Below are positions 58,603 through 64,000 of a stretch of DNA of 64,000 nucleotides, piece after piece. The notes below the pieces were generated by a model. It was given only the letters and a program-made list of their open reading frames with translations, was not told where the DNA came from and did not search any database. The stretch lies in contig CABJAB010000001.1 in NCBI GenBank assembly GCA_902363445.1, forward strand, positions 248,001 to 312,000, in the 5' to 3' direction. Both the position numbers and the translations under genes were made by a program. How positions within the stretch are numbered: the first letter of the stretch is position 1; each line of letters starts with the position of its first letter. Source of the stretch: Lachnospiraceae bacterium (GTDB lineage Bacteria > Bacillota > Clostridia > Lachnospirales > Lachnospiraceae).

Positions 58603-61600
58603 TTCCGCCCCCTTCTGAGCCCGCCGTCACCTTCCCGTCCATAACTCCTAGGCTTCATCGCACGGCATAGAACGGCCCGCAGCGTTTCCACATCTATCGG
58701 CTTTGCCACATGCGCGGTCATACCCGCCTCCAGGGACAGCTGTACATCCTCAGCGAAAGCATTAGCCGTCATCGCGATGATCGGAATCGCCGCCGCGTCC
58801 GGCCTTTGCTCCATTCCCCGGATAACCCGCGTAGCTTCATACCCGTTCATCCGCGGCATCTGGATATCCATCAGAATCGCGTCATAAGTCTCCGGAGCCG
58901 CGTCTTTAAACGCTTCCACTGCCTGCCGGCCGTCGTTTTTTATCACGGCCCTGGCCCCAAACATATCCAGCAGCCCGCAGGTGATCTCCGCGTTGATCGC
59001 GTTATCCTCTGCCACCAGGATGCAGCACCCGGCCAATGACATGTCTCCCGCAGGACACGCCTCGTCTCCGCTCCCTATGTCCGCAGATATTTCCGCCTTC
59101 TCTTCAATCTCACATTCAAGCTCCACCTGAAACACCGTTCCCTGTCCGGCCTGACTCGATACGGAGATTCTGCCGTCCATCAGGTCCACCAGTCCCTTCG
59201 TGATGCTGAGTCCAAGGCCCGTCCCTTCAATCTGGGCCGCACTGTCGCTCCTGGTAAAGGGCTCAAAAATGTAAGGAAGGAAATCTTTCGAAATCCCCGT
59301 TCCCGTATCCCTGACCGTGAAACGATAGCGCACAGCCCCCTCTTCTTCCGCCGGGAGTTCCTCTGTGAGAAGGCTCACTCTGCCGCCTTCCGGCGTGAAC
59401 TTGACCGCATTGCTCAAAAGATTGAGGAGGATCTGATTGATACGCAGGGAATCTCCATAAAAGTGAGTATGGCGTACATTCTCCGTGCTGACCTCAAATT
59501 CAAGTCCCGCTGCCTTTGCCTGGGGGACCATCATCGCGGAAAGCTGCTCCAGCTGCTCGGTAAGAGAAACATTCATCCGGTTCAGCTTGATCTTTGATCC
59601 GTCTATTTTGCTCATATCCAGCACATCATTGATCAGGCTCAGTAAATGTCTGGAAGAAACTGAAATTTTCCGCAGATATTCTTCTACGCGGCTCCCGTCA
59701 TCCAAATGGGCCAGGGCTAAAGCAGTCATCCCCATGATCGCATTCATGGGAGTACGGATGTCATGGCTCATAGCAGAAAGGAATTCGCTCTTCGCCTGGT
59801 TCGCTTTTCTTGCCTGATCCAGCGCATTTTCCAGCTCAGACTGTGACCTTCTCTCGGCAGCCAGCATATCTGTGACATCTGCCCGTACCAAGCAGATCGT
59901 CCTGTGATCCTGGTCTCCCCAAAGGACATTTATCTGTTTATACCGTTCTTCCTGTCCCGTATGATACGGCAGCAGGAACTCATATCCCGCCGGCTCTTTC
60001 TCGAGACGCTTCTTTATGGTTTCCAGGCGGAACTGTAAGGCAGAATCGCCGTCCTGTCCTTCAGGTCCATACTGGTCTACAAAACGTTCGATCGCTTTAT
60101 CATAATCTTCAATATAATACGGAGACAGGTTTTCCAGTACCGTCTGTCGGGTGTGCATAGTCAGCCGTCCGCTGCTGACATCAATAAAGCCTGCCAGATC
60201 AAAGGTAAAGGCTATCATGTTGAGCAGTCCCTGCTGCTCCCGGAGAGAATCTGTGATATCTGTCCTCGAAAGGCAAATCCTCCCCAGCCTAAAATCGATA
60301 ACAGAAACTGTCATGTTCTTTGTTCGGATATCTCCATTATCGCCTGCGATGGAAAATGCAAAGGTATAGGGGCCGTCCTTCATAAGCCGCTCAGTCATGA
60401 GCGCCGGATCCAGTCCTTTTTTGAACTGCTCCCTGTCCCTCGGGACAATCCTGTGATCCAGCATATGATTCATCCATTCTGTATGGCAGCCCTGTCTCGG
60501 CGGAATACAGTTGGCAGTCTCGCTGTAGGAAAGAATCTTGTAGGAGTCTTTAATCAGATCCACGTCGACGACAAAATCATATCCGCTGACAGAAAGCTGA
60601 TGCAGGATCCTGTCTGATATGGTCCGTTCCGTGATATCCGTCACCGTCAGGATCCCTGTCACATCATCATTATCCGGCGTGGACACCATGTTCATTTTAA
60701 ACTGGGCATACCGGCCGCTGGGCTCATTCGGTATCTGAATGAAGCATTCTATGATCTGTTCTGTTTCATTCCTCTGGAAAGCGGCCAGTGACGGAGCATT
60801 CAGATAAGTATTCAAAAATTTCCGGCGGTCCTCCGGATCCACGACGAGTCCGGAAATCCCGGTAAAGAATTCTTCTCGGACCGAGCCGAACCGCTCCAGT
60901 ACTCCGGTATCTGTATAATCTATGATCTCCAGTATCCTGTTCTTTGTGATATTGCAGTGGCCCACGATGAGCGCGTCCGGCCCCGGCGTTCGGTAATGCT
61001 GCACGATCAGGTCATTATACTGCTTCCGTATCTGCTCCTGCTCTTCCTTTTCTTTGGTAATATCATGATATATGGCGTACAGACGTTTCTCACCTTCCCG
61101 GTTCTGGATCGTGGAAAAAGAGCCCTTGACCCAAATATAATCATCTGTGCCTTTTCTCAGCCGGTAAGACAGTTCATAATGGTCTGTTCCGCTGGCCATA
61201 TGCATGGCCAGCTGTTCTTTAATATATTCCAGGTCATCGGGATGAGCGCCGTTTGTGGCGTCCTGACGGTAAACCTCCCATGCTTCCTCCATTGACATGC
61301 CTGTCAGCGCGGCAAATCCGTCGGAAAGATATTCTGGCCTCATATGGCCGTCCTCCTCATACCGTACGACCGCCACGCCCCCCGGCAGATTTCTGGCCAT
61401 CGTCTGGAAGTATTCTTCCAGGCGCTCCTTTTCTTTCTTGGTTTTCTTCGCCTCTGTAATATCACGGACAAACTTTATGTATGCCGGGACCCCGTTCCAG
61501 TCTGTCTCCCGAAACCGCGTCGCGTAAAACCGGTCGTCTTCACTGACAGCCATTTCATGCTCTTTACCCTCCGGCTCGCTTTGAAGCGTACAAAACTCGC

Positions 61601-63278
61601 ATGGGGCGCTCCTGCCGTGCAGCGCGGCATAGCATTTCCGCCCCAGGATGGGCTTCCCGCAGGCAAACAGATTTTTTGACTCGCTGACATAAAGCAAATC
61701 ATAATTTTCCTTGTCAATCACATAGATCCCATCGGCAGATTCATTGGCAATATTCTGATAAAGCTGAGCCTCCGCCGACATACCGGTAAAGACGGCATAA
61801 AATCCCATTTTCTCAGAAAATGGGCCCATACGCCGGCCGTTGAGATGAATCCACAGTACATTTCCGTCCTTGTGCTTCATCCGGTAAGAAACATCCAGGA
61901 CCTCTCCGCTCACCAACGCGGCTTTCGCCGCTTCAAACACACGCTCCCGGTCCGGTTCATATATCACATTCATGGCGTCATCCCGGACCAGTTCCATAAA
62001 CTCTTCTCTCGTATGCCCGGAAAGCTCCATCACGCCGTCGGAATAATAAGTGGGTATAAACCGGTCCCCTTCTACCCGGTAGCTGGCAATGCCGCCGGGA
62101 ATGGAATTGACCAGATGCCCCAGCTCCAGCTGAGCTTCCTTCAGATCCGTGATGTTGTGGAACACACACTGAATGAGCGGGTATCCTCCTTCTTCTCCGA
62201 TCTGCCTGGCCTGGATATGGACCCAGACGATATGCCCGTCACGGTGCTGCTTCCGGAATTCAAAATCCGCCACCGTATGGTCTTTGATGGCTTCCCGTAA
62301 TTTGAAGGCCACCATATCCGTGTCCTCCCAGTAGGTCAACTCCGATGCATCACCTTTTACCTTTTCCCCATATTCCTCCACCGTATATCCGGACAGCTCC
62401 GGCACTCCGTCGGAAAAATAACGAGTCTCAAATATGTCAGATACACGGTAGATGGCCACACCGCCGGGAATCGCATTGATGATGTCCTGCGTCCTGGCAT
62501 TTGCATCGATCAACTCCTGTCTGAGCTTTTGCTGCCCGCTCACATCACTGTATACACCGTAAAGAAGCTTTGTTCCGTCCTCTCTGAGTTTTACCGCGGT
62601 CTCCAGGTGAATCCACCGGTATTCTCCTTTTTCATTGTTCCACAGACGATAGGTATGCTGGCCGGCTACAGTCTCCCTGAGCACTTCCCGCACCTTTTTC
62701 TGCAGGGCGGCAAGATCCTCCGGATGAACGCCCAAATAGTTTGTTTCCCGTTCGACCGACTGAATATGCTCTTTCGAATACCCCATAATACTATAAAATG
62801 CCGGGTTATGAAACACCGGTGAAAGCTGCTCCCCTTTAACCCGGTATACGCCCAGACCGCATGGAATGCTGCTGAGCGTGGCCTGCAGTTCCTTTTTTAG
62901 AGACTCAGAACGGTCCTCTTCTTCTTTTTTCTCGGTGATGTCCACCGCATATTCAATATGAGCGGGCTTACCGTTCCAGTCAATAAGCCTGCCGCTCAGC
63001 TGGTACATACGGTGATTGACAGGATGAATGAATTCCCTGACAAATGGCTCAGTCCGCTTCAGACGGCCGGCATGGCAGAATAAGCAGGGCTCTTTAAAAC
63101 CTGCAAGATGATAGCAGCAGCGTATTTCTCCGCTGGTTTGGGACAATAAGGTTTCTTTCGCAAGACGGTTGGCATAGAGAATACTCTTGTCCTCAATATC
63201 GCTGACAAAAATAGCGGCCGGCATATTGTCCAGGATGGCAGCCGTCTGTTCCACCGTAAGATAATCCCCCATTGTCAT
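58599..63278 (-). CDS. Giant multi-PAS hybrid histidine kinase
   Basis: A 1559-aa protein with no signal peptide and no clear membrane helix, so cytoplasmic. About nine PAS or PAS-like repeats precede the kinase: six clear ones begin near AAILDNMPAAIFVSD, ATLSSIPCGLGVYRV, DIINAIPGGVAIYRV, HLVNSIPGGIASYRV, NIANESADGIYVID and TMARNLPGGVAVVRY. Repeats 1 and 5 share a Cys motif (CYHLAGFKEPCLFC; CYAALHGRSAPCEFC). The kinase core has SHDIRTPMNAIMG (His1172) and GTGLGLSITKGL, then one receiver with ILMDIQMPRMNG. The start follows GGGAGG; the Hpt gene ends two bases upstream. Confidence 0.93.
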   Translation of the reverse strand: MTMGDYLTVEQTAAILDNMPAAIFVSDIEDKSILYANRLAKETLLSQTSGEIRCCYHLAGFKEPCLFCHAGRLKRTEPFVREFIHPVNHRMYQLSGRLIDWNGKPAHIEYAVDITEKKEEEDRSESLKKELQATLSSIPCGLGVYRVKGEQLSPVFHNPAFYSIMGYSKEHIQSVERETNYLGVHPEDLAALQKKVREVLRETVAGQHTYRLWNNEKGEYRWIHLETAVKLREDGTKLLYGVYSDVSGQQKLRQELIDANARTQDIINAIPGGVAIYRVSDIFETRYFSDGVPELSGYTVEEYGEKVKGDASELTYWEDTDMVAFKLREAIKDHTVADFEFRKQHRDGHIVWVHIQARQIGEEGGYPLIQCVFHNITDLKEAQLELGHLVNSIPGGIASYRVEGDRFIPTYYSDGVMELSGHTREEFMELVRDDAMNVIYEPDRERVFEAAKAALVSGEVLDVSYRMKHKDGNVLWIHLNGRRMGPFSEKMGFYAVFTGMSAEAQLYQNIANESADGIYVIDKENYDLLYVSESKNLFACGKPILGRKCYAALHGRSAPCEFCTLQSEPEGKEHEMAVSEDDRFYATRFRETDWNGVPAYIKFVRDITEAKKTKKEKERLEEYFQTMARNLPGGVAVVRYEEDGHMRPEYLSDGFAALTGMSMEEAWEVYRQDATNGAHPDDLEYIKEQLAMHMASGTDHYELSYRLRKGTDDYIWVKGSFSTIQNREGEKRLYAIYHDITKEKEEQEQIRKQYNDLIVQHYRTPGPDALIVGHCNITKNRILEIIDYTDTGVLERFGSVREEFFTGISGLVVDPEDRRKFLNTYLNAPSLAAFQRNETEQIIECFIQIPNEPSGRYAQFKMNMVSTPDNDDVTGILTVTDITERTISDRILHQLSVSGYDFVVDVDLIKDSYKILSYSETANCIPPRQGCHTEWMNHMLDHRIVPRDREQFKKGLDPALMTERLMKDGPYTFAFSIAGDNGDIRTKNMTVSVIDFRLGRICLSRTDITDSLREQQGLLNMIAFTFDLAGFIDVSSGRLTMHTRQTVLENLSPYYIEDYDKAIERFVDQYGPEGQDGDSALQFRLETIKKRLEKEPAGYEFLLPYHTGQEERYKQINVLWGDQDHRTICLVRADVTDMLAAERRSQSELENALDQARKANQAKSEFLSAMSHDIRTPMNAIMGMTALALAHLDDGSRVEEYLRKISVSSRHLLSLINDVLDMSKIDGSKIKLNRMNVSLTEQLEQLSAMMVPQAKAAGLEFEVSTENVRHTHFYGDSLRINQILLNLLSNAVKFTPEGGRVSLLTEELPAEEEGAVRYRFTVRDTGTGISKDFLPYIFEPFTRSDSAAQIEGTGLGLSITKGLVDLMDGRISVSSQAGQGTVFQVELECEIEEKAEISADIGSGDEACPAGDMSLAGCCILVAEDNAINAEITCGLLDMFGARAVIKNDGRQAVEAFKDAAPETYDAILMDIQMPRMNGYEATRVIRGMEQRPDAAAIPIIAMTANAFAEDVQLSLEAGMTAHVAKPIDVETLRAVLCRAMKPRSYGREGDGGLRRGRK

Positions 63279-63280
63279 AT

Positions 63281-63646
63281 TCAGTTTCCTCCCATCAGGT
63301 GCTGCCGCAGATTCTCCGCATTCCGAAATTCCAGCCGGATCACATCATACATGGCCGCATAATCGCTCCGCTCCTCCCTGTTCCTGAGAGGCTCCACTAC
63401 GGCGCAGACGGCGGCATAGAGCGGTTCAAGTCCCAGGTTTCCCACGACTCCCTTCAAAGTATGCGCGGCCTCAAAAGCGCCGGTCAGGTCGCCTGCCTGC
63501 AGGGACGAGCCAAGTTTTTCCATATTCTCATCCTGAAACAGCATATTTAAAAGTCTCAGGTAAAAGGCTTCATTCTCCAGAAAACGTGCCATCGTATTCG
63601 GATAATCGCCGCCATAGGCTTCAAAGGTTTCTCTAAATCCGGACAT
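63281..63646 (-). CDS. Free-standing Hpt phosphotransfer protein
   Basis: A 121-aa four-helix protein with the Hpt signature AHTLKGVVGNLGLEPLYAAV, containing the phospho-acceptor His (about residue 62). It shuttles phosphate from a receiver to another receiver or regulator. It lies two bases before the multi-PAS kinase gene and three bases after the upstream kinase, so it is probably the common hub for all hybrid kinases of this operon. Confidence 0.93.
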   Translation of the reverse strand: MSGFRETFEAYGGDYPNTMARFLENEAFYLRLLNMLFQDENMEKLGSSLQAGDLTGAFEAAHTLKGVVGNLGLEPLYAAVCAVVEPLRNREERSDYAAMYDVIRLEFRNAENLRQHLMGGN

Positions 63647-63649
63647 AAT

Positions 63650-64000
63650 TCAGCTCTCCTTTCTGGAAATGAAATGATAGAGCGTCTGATAAAGCCGCTC
63701 TGAATCTATGGGCTTGGCCAGATGGGCGTCCATTCCGGCCGCTTTGCTCTTTTGGATATCGTCGTCAAAAGCATTGGCAGTCATCGCGATGATCGGAATC
63801 GTCCCGGCGTCCGCATTGCTGAGATGGCGGATGCTGGCGGCGGCGGTAAGCCCGTCCATAAGCGGCATCCGGATATCCATCAGGATGGCATCATAATATT
63901 TCTCCGGAGATTTGCTGAACAGCTCCATCGCCCGCAGGCCGTTTTCCGCCGTATCCACCGTGAATCCCTTATTTTTCAGAAGCATCACCGCCACCTCGGT
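63650..64000 (-). CDS. C-terminal receiver domain of another hybrid kinase (partial)
   Basis: The last 116 residues of a protein entering from the right edge form a receiver domain, with AILMDIRMPLMDGLTAAASI (phospho-Asp), IIAMTANAFDDD and the conserved Lys in HLAKPIDSER. Its ending matches the receivers of the neighbouring hybrid kinases (Lys-Pro-Ile-Asp with short tail), so it is most likely a fourth hybrid kinase, though a lone response regulator cannot be excluded. Confidence 0.8.
   Translation of the reverse strand, partial: TEVAVMLLKNKGFTVDTAENGLRAMELFSKSPEKYYDAILMDIRMPLMDGLTAAASIRHLSNADAGTIPIIAMTANAFDDDIQKSKAAGMDAHLAKPIDSERLYQTLYHFISRKES

Noticed and set aside
1..64000. tRNA, rRNA, riboswitch, CRISPR, integrase or insertion sequence
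   Set aside because: Reading both strands I found no convincing tRNA arms, rRNA segments, repeat-spacer arrays or transposase motifs. Riboswitches cannot be fully excluded by eye; an Rfam scan would decide.

Overview
The window looks like chromosomal DNA from an anaerobic, spore-forming member of the Clostridia, most probably Lachnospiraceae; the genus cannot be fixed from the sequence alone. Evidence: an SpoVAE sporulation protein, a SleB-type cortex/cell-wall hydrolase, pyruvate phosphate dikinase, a DUF6465 protein, a CD1871A-type CXXC mini-protein, very large hybrid histidine kinases, strong GGAGG ribosome-binding sites, and mostly minus-strand operons of roughly 50% GC. I see no rRNA, tRNA, CRISPR array, integrase or transposase.

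Layout. 0-2 kb: a TRAP transporter (dctP, dctQ, start of dctM) behind a promoter framed by two TTGTGTTAA repeats. 2.4-7.4 kb: housekeeping genes (rRNA-type methyltransferase, a frameshifted small membrane gene, DUF2804, thioredoxin reductase, SDR, YigZ). 7.5-10.8 kb: a class A penicillin-binding protein, then a lone spoVAE whose ribosome-binding site and start codon lie inside a long perfect hairpin. 10.8-15.6 kb: DUF6144-like, a DUF5131/AraC pair, a coiled-coil SleB hydrolase, DUF6465. 15.9-20.1 kb: a sugar acetyltransferase and a redox operon (TlpA-like lipoprotein, 48-aa CXXC protein, polyferredoxin, Rrf2 regulator, RclA-like flavoprotein) under a consensus promoter with a candidate operator. 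20.1-25.4 kb: amidohydrolase, XRE regulator with a membrane partner, alpha/beta hydrolase lipoprotein, and a decayed DUF4160 module. 25.5-30.0 kb: ppdK, a methyltransferase and hslO. 30.3-35 kb: a sugar-phosphate operon (class II aldolase, FGGY kinase, RpiB/LacAB isomerase, aldo/keto reductase) divergent from a DeoR regulator. 35-38.9 kb: an unrecognised membrane protein and an operon of tyrosine phosphatase, ogt, nfo and DUF3786. 38.9-43.5 kb: a complete Bce-type peptide-antibiotic sensing and transport module. 44.6-49.6 kb: TetR, MGDG-synthase-like and plsY lipid operon, then a radical SAM/SPASM gene and mntP. 49.7-64 kb: a minus-strand signalling cluster holding parts of four hybrid sensor kinases, a free Hpt protein, a solute-binding lipoprotein and a regulator with two GntR-type DNA-binding domains.

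The strongest unexplained signals are: (i) a 0.55-0.75 kb interspersed repeat in three copies (14.6, 21.5 and 43.6 kb), always in the same orientation just upstream of a minus-strand gene, rich in conserved hairpins and associated with a short REP-like palindrome; (ii) the hairpin that occludes the spoVAE start; (iii) the 49.7-64 kb phosphorelay cluster, which has no visible DNA-binding response regulator; and (iv) two freshly broken small genes or modules at 3.3-3.7 kb and 24.7-25.2 kb.
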